64,000 nt of DNA. Origin: Nocardioides exalbidus. GTDB lineage: Bacteria; Actinomycetota; Actinomycetes; Propionibacteriales; Nocardioidaceae. The notes below the pieces were generated by a model, which searched no databases, was not told where the DNA came from, and saw only the letters and a program-made list of their open reading frames with translations. The position numbers were made by a program, and so were the translations under genes. The stretch spans positions 186,001 to 250,000 of the forward strand of contig NZ_FNRT01000002.1 of NCBI RefSeq assembly GCF_900105585.1, given 5' to 3'. Below are positions 1 through 8,465 of the stretch, piece by piece (within the stretch, counting starts at the first letter, position 1; every line of letters starts with the position of its first letter).

Positions 1-661
1 CGGGCCGGATGCTCGGGATGATGACGTAGCGCAGTCGCTGGCCCATCCCGGCGCCGTCGATCTCGGCGGCCTCCATCAGCTCCTCCGGCACCTGGGTGAG
101 GGCGGCGTACACCGTGAACGCGACGAACGGCACGCTCATCCAGACGATGATCACGGTCGCGACGAAGTAGAACGAGAGCGGCCGCAGCAGCCAGCCGTGG
201 CCCTGGAAGTCGCCGCCCAGTGCGGTCAGCAGGTAGTTGACGACGCCGTACTGGGTGTCGAACAGCCACTGCCACACGGTGAGCGAGGCGACCACCGGCA
301 TCGCCCACGCGAGCAGCAGCCCGGTCTGGGCGAGCAGACGTACGCCCTTCGACATCGCGCGCATGACCAGCGCGAGGCCGACGCCGACCACCATCGTGAC
401 GGCGGCGTTGACGAGGCAGAAGACGATCGTGCGGAGGGTGACCTTCCACAGGTAGGCGTCGGTCACCAGGTCGCGGTAGTTCTCCAGCCCGACCCACTCC
501 GGCGGGGTGCCGAACTGCTGGGCGAGGCCGAACTCCTGGAAGGACAGCACCACCTGGCGGACGAGCGGGTAGCCCAGCGCCAGGCACAGGGCGAGCACCG
601 CCGGGGTGATGAGGAGGTAGGGCAGGGACGCGGCGCGGGCGCGGTCGGCGCGCTCACTCAT
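1..661 (-). CDS. Carbohydrate ABC transporter permease (MalF/UgpA type), 3' end outside window
   Basis: Inner-membrane subunit of a sugar ABC importer; 220 codons are visible and the C-terminus lies beyond position 1. The protein opens with a short basic stretch (MSERADRARAASLPYLLITP) and a first membrane helix. More helices follow, and near the visible end is the EAA loop that docks the ATPase (EAAEIDGAGMGQRLRYVIIP). I chose the ATG at 659-661 because AGGAG sits 7 bases before it; further in-frame ATGs lie upstream inside a 12-base tandem repeat. It follows the binding-protein gene and a ROK repressor on the same strand, so this is a standard sugar-uptake operon, with the second permease probably just outside the window. 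The substrate cannot be read from the sequence. Confidence 0.9.
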   Translation of the reverse strand, partial: MSERADRARAASLPYLLITPAVLALCLALGYPLVRQVVLSFQEFGLAQQFGTPPEWVGLENYRDLVTDAYLWKVTLRTIVFCLVNAAVTMVVGVGLALVMRAMSKGVRLLAQTGLLLAWAMPVVASLTVWQWLFDTQYGVVNYLLTALGGDFQGHGWLLRPLSFYFVATVIIVWMSVPFVAFTVYAALTQVPEELMEAAEIDGAGMGQRLRYVIIPSIRP

Positions 662-674
662 GGCTCTGCTCCTC

Positions 675-716
675 TCTGGCATGGGGTCTGGCATGGGGTC
701 TGGCATGGGGTCTGGC
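675..716. repeat. 12-bp tandem repeat upstream of the permease start
   Basis: Three full copies of TCTGGCATGGGG (675-686, 687-698, 699-710) and a half copy (711-716). On the permease strand each unit reads ATGCCAGACCCC, so each full copy brings an ATG in frame with the permease start and no stop lies between. The repeat sits just upstream of the likely ribosome binding site, between the binding-protein and permease genes. Confidence 0.9.
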
Positions 717-795
717 ACGTGGTCGTGGTGGGGGCAGGCAGCGGCGGGGGCGGCGATGGAGCCGCCCCCGCCGGAGCCGGATCGGGTGGTGCGGG

Positions 796-2106
796 TCAGC
801 CGTTCAGCTGGCCGTTCATCTGCTCGTCGGCCTTGCTGGCGAGCTCCTCGACGTCACCGCCCTGGGCGATGGCGCTGAAGAGGTCCTCCAGGACGCGGGA
901 GCCCTCGACCGTGGCCCAGCCCGGCGCGGCCGGGGTGAGCTTGGCGTTGGACGCGGCCTCGATCGTGGCCTGGGCGTACTCGTCGTCACCGAGCTCCGAG
1001 GCGAGCGAGACCTTGGCGGGCGTGAGGCCGGCCTTGGCTAGGATCGTCTGGTAGTCGTCGCTCAGCATGAGGGCGATCGCCTCCTGGGCGAGGTCCTGGT
1101 TGGGCGACTTCGCGGCGACGGCCAGGTCGGAGCCACCGAGCAGCACCGGGGCGGGCGAGCCGTCGTTGCCCGGCAGGGCGAAGACGCCCATCTGCTTGGC
1201 GAAGGTGTCCGGGCAGCCGGTGTCGTCGGCCTCGATCAGGCCCTTGACCCAGCCGGGGGTCGACATCATGCCGACCTCACCCGCGCAGAACGGGGTCCAC
1301 GGGTCGGCCTCGTTGCCGTCCTTCGGCGCGCCGGAGGCGTCCTCGAACAGCTGCTGGGCCATCTCCAGGCCGGCGATCGAGCCGTCGGCGGTCAGGTCGC
1401 CGGACCAGGTGCCGCCGTCGTCGACCGCGAGGTCGCCGCCGGCCGCCCAGACGAACGCGGCGCCGTTGCGCCAGTCCTGGCCGGGGAACCAGAAGCCCGA
1501 GAAGTTGGCCGGCTTGGGGTTGGCCTCCTTGAGCTTGATGGCCGTGTCGACGAACTCGTCGAGCGTGGTCGGCACGTCGAGACCGGCCTTCTTGAGGAGG
1601 TCCTTGCGGTAGAAGATGTACTTCGAGCCTGCGTAGTAGGGAACGGCGTAGGTCTTGCCGTCGACGGTCGCACCCTCCACGAAGCCCGGCAGCAGGTCGT
1701 CGCCACCGAGGTCACCGAGGTCACCGGTGAGGTCGGCGAACGCGCCGGCCGAGGTGAAGGTCGGGGCCTGCGTGTTGCCGATCTCGACGACGTCAGGCGT
1801 CTCGGACGCGCTGGAGAGCGAGGTCGTCAGCTTCTCGACCAGGCCGTCCCACTCCTGCTGCTCGATGGTGAGCGTGGAGCCGGGGTTCTCGTCCTCGAAC
1901 GTCTTCTTGAGCCAGTCGCGAGCCTCCTGCGGGGTGTCCGTGCCGTTGAGCCAGACCCGGATGTCCGCGCTCTCGGGACCGCCGTCCTCGCTCGACGAGC
2001 TGCTGTCGTCGCTGCCGCACGCGGCCAGCGTGGTCAGCGCGAGTGCGGCGACAGCCACACCGGTCAATGACTTCTTGATGCGCACCACTGTGTTGTTCCC
2101 TCTCAT
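796..2106 (-). CDS. Extracellular sugar-binding lipoprotein of ABC importer (SBP family 1)
   Basis: Captures the transported sugar outside the membrane and delivers it to the permease. The N-terminus has a basic region, a hydrophobic stretch and a lipobox ending LAAC at Cys30, followed by a Ser/Asp-rich linker, so it is a lipoprotein. At 436 residues it has the usual length of the MalE/UgpB-like family, with conserved pieces such as YAVPYYAGSKYIFYRKDLL and the GEVGMM segment near residue 280. The ATG at 2106 is preceded by AGAAGGAA at good spacing. It lies between the ROK regulator (28 bases upstream) and the permease (134 bases downstream). The ligand is unknown; an oligosaccharide or glycoside is likely for this family. 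Confidence 0.93.
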   Translation of the reverse strand: MRGNNTVVRIKKSLTGVAVAALALTTLAACGSDDSSSSSEDGGPESADIRVWLNGTDTPQEARDWLKKTFEDENPGSTLTIEQQEWDGLVEKLTTSLSSASETPDVVEIGNTQAPTFTSAGAFADLTGDLGDLGGDDLLPGFVEGATVDGKTYAVPYYAGSKYIFYRKDLLKKAGLDVPTTLDEFVDTAIKLKEANPKPANFSGFWFPGQDWRNGAAFVWAAGGDLAVDDGGTWSGDLTADGSIAGLEMAQQLFEDASGAPKDGNEADPWTPFCAGEVGMMSTPGWVKGLIEADDTGCPDTFAKQMGVFALPGNDGSPAPVLLGGSDLAVAAKSPNQDLAQEAIALMLSDDYQTILAKAGLTPAKVSLASELGDDEYAQATIEAASNAKLTPAAPGWATVEGSRVLEDLFSAIAQGGDVEELASKADEQMNGQLNG

Positions 2107-2134
2107 GAAATGTTCCTTCTGGGCGTCCGGGACG

Positions 2135-3268
2135 TCAGGAGACGCCCAGCTCTGCGGAGAGGACGAGCACGGCCGCTCCCACGACCACGACGTCCTCGCC
2201 GAGCTTGGAGGTGCGGACGGCCAGCCCCGTGGAGCTGATCGGCATCGTCCGCTCGCGGATGGTCCGGTCGGCTGCGTCGAGCAGCGGACCGTCGAGCAGC
2301 TCCGCGGGGCCGCTCAGCACGATCTCGTGCAGGTTGAGCGCGGCGACGATCGGCGCCAGCACCTCTCCCAGCCTCTTGCCGACGTCGGAGAGCGCGGCGG
2401 GGGCGTCCACGTCGGGCTCCCCGACGCGGCGCCGGAGGCGCGGCGCCGACAGGAGGGTCTCCAGGCAGCCGGTGCGACCGCAGGCACACAGCTCACCGTC
2501 GACGTCGACCACGACGTGGCCGATCTCGCCCGCGGCACCGAGGTGGCCGTGGAGGAGCGAGCCGCCGAGCACGAAGCCTGCTCCGACACCGGTCCCGACG
2601 CGCAGCACCATCAGGCCGCCGTCACCGGACTCGCCGAAGGTGTGCTCACCCATCACCGCGGTGTTGGCGTCGTTGGCGACGTAGACCGGGACGTCGAATG
2701 CCTCCGCGAGGCGCGCCGCCAGCGGGGTGTCCTGCCAGGCGAGGTTGGGCGCGTCGATCACGGTGCCCGCGGGGTCGACGATGCCGGGGCTGCCCACGCC
2801 GATGCCGAGCAAGGGGCGCTCGGTCATCGCGACGAGCTCGGTCGTGAGCCGCTGGACGAGCTCGACGGCCCGCTCCCCCTCCGCGCCGTCGACGTGGACC
2901 TCGTGCCGGGCCTGGACGGTGCCGGCGAGGTTGACCACGGCGCCGGACATGCGGTCGGTCTCGGACAGGTCGAGGCCGATGATGTGGTGCGAGTCGGCCG
3001 CCAGGCCCACGAGCGTGGGGGGCTTGCCGACCCGGCTCCCGGCAGGCGCGCCGAGCTCGGTCACGAACCCGTCGGCGAGCATCTCGCCCACGAGGTCGGA
3101 GACGGTGACGCGGGTCAGCCCGCTGGCCCTCGCGAGGTCGGCCCGGCTGGCCGGGCCCTCGCGGAAGAGCTGCTGCAGGAGCAGCGAGCGATGGTGCCGC
3201 CGGGCGTCCTCCTGGAGGAGCTTGCCCTGCGGCCGCAGCTGGCGTCCGACTGGAGTGTGCGAGGTCAC
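2135..3268 (-). CDS. ROK-family transcriptional repressor
   Basis: Probably represses the sugar-uptake operon it heads and releases DNA on binding a sugar. An N-terminal winged helix-turn-helix (about residues 41-70, SRADLARASGLTRVTVSDLV) precedes a ROK sugar-kinase-like domain. The ROK zinc site is intact: H251, C261, C263 and C268, with E270 after it. The NDAN motif with D200, catalytic in ROK kinases, is also kept, which is not always so in the repressors. Start choice is open: GTG at 3266-3268 gives 377 residues and a nearly leaderless message, while TTG at 3302-3304 would add 12 residues encoded by the operator-like palindrome. I prefer GTG. The binding-protein gene follows 28 bases downstream. 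Confidence 0.88.
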   Translation of the reverse strand: MTSHTPVGRQLRPQGKLLQEDARRHHRSLLLQQLFREGPASRADLARASGLTRVTVSDLVGEMLADGFVTELGAPAGSRVGKPPTLVGLAADSHHIIGLDLSETDRMSGAVVNLAGTVQARHEVHVDGAEGERAVELVQRLTTELVAMTERPLLGIGVGSPGIVDPAGTVIDAPNLAWQDTPLAARLAEAFDVPVYVANDANTAVMGEHTFGESGDGGLMVLRVGTGVGAGFVLGGSLLHGHLGAAGEIGHVVVDVDGELCACGRTGCLETLLSAPRLRRRVGEPDVDAPAALSDVGKRLGEVLAPIVAALNLHEIVLSGPAELLDGPLLDAADRTIRERTMPISSTGLAVRTSKLGEDVVVVGAAVLVLSAELGVS

Positions 3269-3269
3269 A

Positions 3270-3294
3270 TTAGTTAGTTCATCGCACTTACTTA
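3270..3294. promoter_or_regulatory. Imperfect palindrome, candidate ROK operator
   Basis: Arms TTAGTTAGT (3270-3278) and ACTTACTTA (3286-3294) match at 7 of 9 positions around a 7-base spacer. It is an AT-rich island in high-GC DNA and ends one base before the preferred GTG start of the ROK repressor. ROK repressors of the XylR/NagC type bind AT-rich sites of this size, so autoregulation of the operon is likely. This is inferred from position and symmetry. Confidence 0.55.
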
Positions 3295-3379
3295 TCGTCG
3301 TCAAGGGGTCTGCGACGTCCGGGACTTCTTTTACCTTCCCTCCCCGCGCCCGGGAAGTAAAGGGCGGTGCCCGCGCCGG

Positions 3380-3916
3380 TCAGCGCCAGCGGAACCGGTC
3401 GACGAGCCGGGCGACGGCGGGGACACGCGCCAGGACGGCCAGCACGGCCAGGCCGAGTGCTCCCCCGACGACGTTGAAGAGCAGGTCGTTGACGTCGGCG
3501 ACGTGACCGCCGCCCAGGGTGAGCGCCGTGACGTACTGCGTCGTCTCGATGCCCAGGCTGGCCGCGGCCGCGACGGCGACGACGCGCCACCACGTCGGCC
3601 GGGCGAGGACCAGCGACACGAGCACCCCGAGCGGCGCGAGGACGACGACGTTGGTCACGGCGTCCGCGACGCCGTAGCCGGCGATCGGGGTCAGGGCGAG
3701 GTAGGTGTCCCACTCGGCGCTCCGCGCCGGCTTGTCGAGGAAGATCGGGAAGACCGTGTTGGCCACGATGCCGCCGGCATACACGCCGAGCGCGAGCGCG
3801 ACGGCCGCGCGCGGCCACGTGAAGATCCTGCGGCGGTGCAACCTCCAGACCAGCAGCAGGCAGACGGCTGCGCCGAGGGGCAGGACGACCGGGAGCACCG
3901 GGACCTCGCGGAACAC
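3380..3916 (-). CDS. VanZ-like family membrane protein
   Basis: A 178-residue polytopic membrane protein with about five hydrophobic segments. VanZ-family features are visible: the helix ending GIVANTVFPIF, the N-V-V-V-L-A-P-L-G segment in the middle, and the terminal DVNDLLFNVVGGALGL signature. VanZ gives low-level teicoplanin resistance in enterococci, but most actinobacterial members have no known role. It starts with GTG 6 bases after the amidohydrolase stop, so the two are probably co-transcribed. A resistance role should not be assumed. Confidence 0.82.
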   Translation of the reverse strand: MFREVPVLPVVLPLGAAVCLLLVWRLHRRRIFTWPRAAVALALGVYAGGIVANTVFPIFLDKPARSAEWDTYLALTPIAGYGVADAVTNVVVLAPLGVLVSLVLARPTWWRVVAVAAAASLGIETTQYVTALTLGGGHVADVNDLLFNVVGGALGLAVLAVLARVPAVARLVDRFRWR

Positions 3917-3922
3917 GTGGCG

Positions 3923-4810
3923 TCAGTCCAGGAGTGCTGCGGTGTTGTGCCAGCACACGGCGCGCAGCCAGTCGTCGCCGAGGTCGAGCGAGGCGAGGCC
4001 CGAGAGCTGGTCGCCGTAGGCGTAGGGGATGTTCGGGAAGTCGCTGCCGAGGTGCACCCGCCCGTCCAGGCCGAGGTCGCGCAGCCGGGGCAGCAGCTCG
4101 CGCGGGTAGGCCCCGCCCATCTCCTCGAAGAACGGCGTGAACGCCATCGTCGTGTCCAGCGCGACCCGCTCGTGGTCCTCCGCGAGCCGGAGGAAGTCGG
4201 CGTACTCCGGCGCGCCGGCGTGGGCGATCACCAGCCGCAGCCGCGGGTGGCGCGCGAGCAGTGCGGCGACCGGTCCGGGACCCGTGTGCTCGGTGGCGAC
4301 CGGGCCGCTGCCCGCGTGGAGGACGACCGGGGTGCCGGCCTCGGCGACGATGCCCCACGCCTCGTCGAGCAGCGGGTCGGTGACGCTGAATGCGCCGACC
4401 TGCACGTGCACCTTCCAGACCTCCACCCGGTGCGGCGACGGGTCGGTGCGCGCGGCGACGTACGACGCCGCGCCGGGCTCGGGGAAGAAGGTGCCGCAGA
4501 CCGCCGCCTCAGGCACCCGCTCCGCGAACCCCGCTGCCCAGTCGTTGAGGAACTCGGCCATGTCGGGCTTGTGGGCGTAGGGCAGCGCGGTGAAGCGGCG
4601 CACGCCGAACGTGCGCAGCGTCTCGACCAGCACGTCGTCCTCGTCGCGGTAGCGCAGCGGCCACGGGCGGCCGATGAGCGGGCCGGCGGAGTCGAACTGC
4701 GCGCGGACCTTGGCCATCACCCGCGGCGGCAGGAAGTGGGTGTGCAGGTCGATCAGGCCGGGCAGTCCGAGCTGCTCTGCGAACGCCGTGGGCTCGAGGG
4801 GCTCGGGCAT
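3923..4810 (-). CDS. Amidohydrolase family protein (Amidohydro_2, TIM-barrel metal hydrolase)
   Basis: A 295-residue member of the amidohydrolase-2 group, which includes ACMSD-type decarboxylases and related hydrolases. Metal-site residues are in the expected order: H23 and H25 in DLHTHF, H165 in VVLHAGSG, H197 in IAHAGAPE and D257 in LGSDFPN. The ATG at 4808-4810 shares one base with the smpB stop (TGATG), so translation is coupled to smpB. Downstream is the VanZ-like gene. The substrate is unknown and the neighbours do not suggest one; the pairing with smpB looks positional rather than functional. Confidence 0.85.
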   Translation of the reverse strand: MPEPLEPTAFAEQLGLPGLIDLHTHFLPPRVMAKVRAQFDSAGPLIGRPWPLRYRDEDDVLVETLRTFGVRRFTALPYAHKPDMAEFLNDWAAGFAERVPEAAVCGTFFPEPGAASYVAARTDPSPHRVEVWKVHVQVGAFSVTDPLLDEAWGIVAEAGTPVVLHAGSGPVATEHTGPGPVAALLARHPRLRLVIAHAGAPEYADFLRLAEDHERVALDTTMAFTPFFEEMGGAYPRELLPRLRDLGLDGRVHLGSDFPNIPYAYGDQLSGLASLDLGDDWLRAVCWHNTAALLD

Positions 4811-5289
4811 CAGTCCCGGTGGCCCTTGAGCCGGCGCTGGACCGCCTCGACCTTCTCCCGGTTGGCCGTGCGCTCGGCCAGCGTGTGCCGCTTGTCGTAG
4901 GACTTCTTGCCCTTGGCGAGGGCGATCTCGACCTTGGCGCGCCCGTCCTTGAAGTAGAGCGACAGCGGGACGATCGTGTAGCCCTTGTCGGTGATCTTGC
5001 GCTCGATCTTGTCGATCTCGGAGCGGTTGAGCAGCAGCTTGCGTCGTCGGCGGGAGGCGTGGTTGGTCCACGTGCCCTGGCTGTACTCGGGGATGTGCAC
5101 CCCGAGCAGGTACGCCTCGCCGTTCTCGATCTCGGCGAAGCCGTCGACCAGAGACGCACGGCCCTGGCGGAGCGACTTCACCTCGGTCCCCATGAGGACG
5201 AGGCCGGCCTCCCACGTGTCCTCGATGTGGTAGTCGTGGCGCGCCTTCTTGTTCTGCGCCACCATCTTCTGGCCCTGCTCCTTCGGCAT
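4810..5289 (-). CDS. smpB: SsrA-binding protein SmpB (trans-translation)
   Basis: Binds tmRNA and carries it to stalled ribosomes for trans-translation. The 159-residue protein has the family layout: [19 protein letters not shown] near the N-terminus, [10 protein letters not shown], the [10 protein letters not shown] region, and a basic tail ([12 protein letters not shown]) that follows the mRNA channel. It follows the FtsEX-M23 genes, an order common in actinobacteria, and overlaps the amidohydrolase start by one base. I could not identify an ssrA (tmRNA) gene next to it; the space downstream is coding. Confidence 0.97.
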   Translation of the reverse strand: MPKEQGQKMVAQNKKARHDYHIEDTWEAGLVLMGTEVKSLRQGRASLVDGFAEIENGEAYLLGVHIPEYSQGTWTNHASRRRRKLLLNRSEIDKIERKITDKGYTIVPLSLYFKDGRAKVEIALAKGKKSYDKRHTLAERTANREKVEAVQRRLKGHRD

Positions 5290-5322
5290 CCCGCCATTCT
5301 CTCAGGCGGTGTCCAATCGGAA

Positions 5323-6600
5323 TCAGAAGTAGGCCATGGGGTCGACGGCCGTGCCGTTCTCCATCACCGTGAAGTGGAGGTGGCAGCCGGTCGACCAGCC
5401 GGTCGAGCCCTCGTAGCCGACGACCTGGCCCTCCTGGACCACGTCGCCGACGCCGACCGTGTAGCGCTCGGCGTGGTTGTAGATGATCGAGACACCGCGA
5501 CCGGCGATCACGCCGAGGTCGATGACCAGGCGGTTGCCGTAGACGTCGCTCCAGTAGGAGGCGACCACCTTGCCGGGCGCGGAGGCGCGCTCCGGCGTGC
5601 CGCAGCCGCCGCCGAAGTCGACGCCGTCGTGCAGGCCCCAGTAGTGGTAGATCGGGTGCTCGCGGTAGCCGAAGGGTGAGGTGACGTAGCCGTCGACCGG
5701 GTGCAGGAGCGTGCCCGCGGTGGGTCCGGTCGCGGTGGAGCGGCCGGCGGCGCGCTCGCGGCGCAGCGCGGCGAGCGCTCGCTGACGCAGCTTCTCCTGC
5801 AGCGCCTTCTGCTCCTGCTCGAGCTTCTTGATCTTGGCGACGTCCGAGGCGCGCGCCTTGCGGGCGTCGACCCGGGCGTCGCGCCGCTCGACGACCAGGG
5901 CGACGACGGCGTCCTTGGCCGCCTGCTGCTCGGTCTCGAGCTGCTGCATCAGGGTGAGGTGCTCGGCGGCGGCCTCGCGCTTGGCGGCGACGTCGTCACG
6001 CGCGTCGGAGACCTGCTGCTCGGTGACCTCGAGGAGCACCTCGGCGGCCTTCAGCTCGTCGTACGCCCTCGCCTCCTGCCCCACGATGACGTCGCGCACG
6101 CCGTTGCGCCGGGTGAGCTCCTCGGTCGAGTCGGCCTCGAGGAGCGAAGAGAAGGCGATCAGCTCCGGGTCGCCCTCGGAGTACATGTCGGCGACGGTGT
6201 TGGCGACCTTCTGGCGCTGGGCCTCGCGGTCGGCCGTGCCCTGCGTCAGCGCGGCCTCGGCGTCGACGAGGTCCTGCTCGGCCGTGGCCAGCTCGGCCTG
6301 CATCTCCGCGTCGCGCTCCTGGGCGACCTCGACCTTGCCGCGCGCGGTGGCGAGGTCGGCCTGGGCCGTCACGAGCTGCGACTTGGCGGCGTCGAGCCGC
6401 GCGGTGGCCGTCGCGAGCTGCGAGCTGGACTCGTCGAGGTCCTGGTGGGCGCCCTTGAGCTCCTGCTCGACCTTGTCCTTCTTGTCCTTGAGGTCGTCGG
6501 CGTGGGCTGCCGTCACCGTCAGCGCCAGGACGGCGACGAGGGCTGCGGCCATGCGACGCTGGGCGGCACGGGGCAGGGAGGTACGGGGGAAGGGACGCAC
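5323..6600 (-). CDS. Exported coiled-coil M23 peptidase, probable FtsEX-dependent cell-wall hydrolase (EnvC/RipC-like)
   Basis: Probably a peptidoglycan hydrolase or hydrolase activator used in cell division. A signal sequence (residues 1-35) is followed by a long coiled coil (about 36-280, rich in Ala/Glu/Gln) and a C-terminal LytM domain (about 296-425). The LytM zinc ligands are intact, H324 and D328 in HDGVD and the HLH motif at 407-409, so it is likely an active peptidase rather than a degenerate activator like EnvC. The gene lies 89 bases after ftsX on the same strand. In Mycobacterium, FtsX binds the coiled coil of RipC to switch it on, and the context supports the same here. The start is GTG. 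Confidence 0.92.
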   Translation of the reverse strand: MRPFPRTSLPRAAQRRMAAALVAVLALTVTAAHADDLKDKKDKVEQELKGAHQDLDESSSQLATATARLDAAKSQLVTAQADLATARGKVEVAQERDAEMQAELATAEQDLVDAEAALTQGTADREAQRQKVANTVADMYSEGDPELIAFSSLLEADSTEELTRRNGVRDVIVGQEARAYDELKAAEVLLEVTEQQVSDARDDVAAKREAAAEHLTLMQQLETEQQAAKDAVVALVVERRDARVDARKARASDVAKIKKLEQEQKALQEKLRQRALAALRRERAAGRSTATGPTAGTLLHPVDGYVTSPFGYREHPIYHYWGLHDGVDFGGGCGTPERASAPGKVVASYWSDVYGNRLVIDLGVIAGRGVSIIYNHAERYTVGVGDVVQEGQVVGYEGSTGWSTGCHLHFTVMENGTAVDPMAYF

Positions 6601-6689
6601 CGGGGGAAGCCTTTGCGTTGGGGAAGCGGGGAAGGGTGCCTCCCACGAGCCGAGCCACGGGCAGGCGAGATGACGCTAACCCGCCCGGC

Positions 6690-7601
6690 TCACACTTTGA
6701 GGTATTTGCGCGTCAACACGAGTGTCGGGAGCAACGTGAGCAGCGGACCGAGGATCGCGACGGCGCCCAGCGCCACGCGGAACTCCTGCCAGCCGATCCA
6801 CGGGATGAACTTCAAGGTGTCGTCGCCGCGGCCCTCGATGCCGAACTGCTGGACGGCCGCGAGCGCTCCGCCGGCCAGCGCCACACCGAGCACGGCGGTG
6901 ACCAGCGCCTCGAGGAGGAAGGGCAGCGCGATGTAGAGCGTCGAGGCGCCGACCAGCCGCATGATGCCGATCTCCCGGCGCCGGGCGAAGGCGGCGAGGC
7001 GGATCGTGTTGGCCACGAGCAGGAGCGCGGCGAGGACCAGGACGCCGGCCGTCACCAGCGCGACCCACTGCAGCAGGTTCAGCGCGCCGAGGATCGGGGA
7101 GATGATCTGGCGCAGGTCCTGGACCCGCGACACCCCGTCGAGCCCCTGGACGGCGCTGGTGATGCCTTCGTACTCCTCCGGGTCGTTGAGCGTGATCCAC
7201 ACGGTCTGCGGCATGTCGTCGGCCGTGAGCACCGGGTTGTCGCCGGTGAAGATGCTCTCGTCGTAGAGCTCCTTGGCCTTCTCCAGGGCGGTCTCGCTGG
7301 ACTCGAAGTGGAAGTCCTTGACCTCGGGGTTGTCCTCGACGACCTGCTCGATCTCGACCTTCTGCGCGTCGGTGACGGCGTTGGGACAGGTCGGGTTGCT
7401 GTCGCCGTTGCGGCACAGGAACACCGTGATCTGGAGCTGGTTGCCCCACTGCTCGGCTGCCTTGGTCGCCTGCTGCTGGAACATCAGGCCGAGCCCGACC
7501 AGCGTGAGCGAGACGAAGAGGGTGAGCACGACGGCGAGGTGCATGGACAGGTTGCGCCGCAGGCCCTGGCCGAGCTCGGAGAAGACGTAACGAAGCTGCA
7601 T
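6690..7601 (-). CDS. ftsX: Cell division ABC permease FtsX
   Basis: Membrane half of FtsEX, which controls peptidoglycan hydrolases at the septum. The 303-residue protein has the FtsX plan: a cytoplasmic start (MQLRYVFSELGQGLRRN), one helix at about 20-45, a large extracellular loop (about 46-165), then three helices. The cytoplasmic loop RRREIGIMRLVGAS, which contacts FtsE, is present. The loop contains two cysteines in CRNGDSNPTC, which could form a disulfide. It lies 38 bases after ftsE and is followed by the M23 peptidase that is its likely partner. Confidence 0.96.
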   Translation of the reverse strand: MQLRYVFSELGQGLRRNLSMHLAVVLTLFVSLTLVGLGLMFQQQATKAAEQWGNQLQITVFLCRNGDSNPTCPNAVTDAQKVEIEQVVEDNPEVKDFHFESSETALEKAKELYDESIFTGDNPVLTADDMPQTVWITLNDPEEYEGITSAVQGLDGVSRVQDLRQIISPILGALNLLQWVALVTAGVLVLAALLLVANTIRLAAFARRREIGIMRLVGASTLYIALPFLLEALVTAVLGVALAGGALAAVQQFGIEGRGDDTLKFIPWIGWQEFRVALGAVAILGPLLTLLPTLVLTRKYLKV

Positions 7602-7639
7602 GGAGTGGGGGCTCTCGATCTGCTGAGGTCGGTGGGGCG

Positions 7640-8329
7640 TCAGTTCTGGTGGCCGTAGACGCCCTGCGCCTGGTCGCGCACGACGTGGCCGTTCTCGAGC
7701 TCGATGACGCGCTTGCGCATCTGGTCGACGATCCCGGAGTCGTGCGTGGCCATCACCACCGTCGTACCGGTGCGGTTGATGCGGTCGAGGAGCTTCATGA
7801 TGCCGACCGACGTGGTCGGGTCGAGATTTCCGGTCGGCTCGTCGGCGATCAGGATCATCGGCCGGTTGACGAACGCGCGCGCCACGGCGACGCGCTGCTG
7901 CTCACCACCGGAGAGCTCGTCGGGCATCCGGTCGCCCTTGCCGTCGAGCCCCACGAGCTCGAGGGTCTCGGGCACGACGTCCTTGATCTCCTTGCGCGAC
8001 TTGCCGATGACCTGGAGCGCGAAGGCGACGTTCTCCGTGACGGTCTTGTTGGGCAGCAGCCGGAAGTCCTGGAAGACGGTGCCGATGTCGCGGCGCAGGC
8101 GGGGCACCTTCCAGCCGGCGAGCCGGTTGATCTCCTTGCCGGCGACGTAGACCTTGCCCGACGTCGGCCGGTACTCGCGGAGCACGAGGCGCAGGAAGGT
8201 CGACTTGCCGGATCCCGAGGAGCCCACGAGGAAGACGAACTCCCCCTTCTCGACGTCGACGGAGATGTTGTCGAGCGCCGCGTGGGGGTGGCCGGGATAG
8301 GTCTTGGTGACCTTCTCGAAGCGAATCAC
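7640..8329 (-). CDS. ftsE: Cell division ATP-binding protein FtsE
   Basis: ATPase of the FtsEX complex, on the cytoplasmic face. The 229-residue protein has a complete ABC set: Walker [10 protein letters not shown] (36-44), Q-loop [12 protein letters not shown] (about 87-98), signature LSGGEQQRV (about 140-148), Walker B LIADEP with catalytic E165, and the switch His in ATHDSG. The start is GTG at 8327-8329. In many actinobacteria prfB lies directly upstream; here a plus-strand sigma-factor gene pair and a small gene lie between ftsE and prfB. Confidence 0.96.
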   Translation of the reverse strand: MIRFEKVTKTYPGHPHAALDNISVDVEKGEFVFLVGSSGSGKSTFLRLVLREYRPTSGKVYVAGKEINRLAGWKVPRLRRDIGTVFQDFRLLPNKTVTENVAFALQVIGKSRKEIKDVVPETLELVGLDGKGDRMPDELSGGEQQRVAVARAFVNRPMILIADEPTGNLDPTTSVGIMKLLDRINRTGTTVVMATHDSGIVDQMRKRVIELENGHVVRDQAQGVYGHQN

Positions 8330-8380
8330 GCATCGAGGCTACGTGAGGGGTGGACGTGAACCGGAAACCCGCGCCGCGGT

Positions 8381-8408
8381 GCAACCGATCACCCGCGGTG
8401 GGCGTGTT
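8381..8408 (+). promoter_or_regulatory. Possible ECF-type promoter of the sigma-factor operon
   Basis: GCAACC (8381-8386) and CGTGTT (8403-8408) are separated by 16 bases and lie 58 bases upstream of the sigma-factor ATG. An AAC-type -35 with a CGT-type -10 at this spacing resembles ECF promoters, so the sigma factor may transcribe its own operon. No second copy of the motif in the window tests this. Confidence 0.3.
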
Positions 8409-8465
8409 GGGTGGGTGACGGCGCCCGACAGGGGCGCCCTGACGAGCAGGTCGACGGGGGAACGG

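Noticed and set aside
3380..3916. Teicoplanin resistance gene (vanZ)
   Set aside because: VanZ-like proteins are widespread and mostly not linked to resistance; no van genes are nearby.
4810..5323. tmRNA (ssrA) gene next to smpB
   Set aside because: In relatives ssrA is often nearby, but both sides of smpB are coding and I see no tRNA-Ala-like ends or tag sequence.
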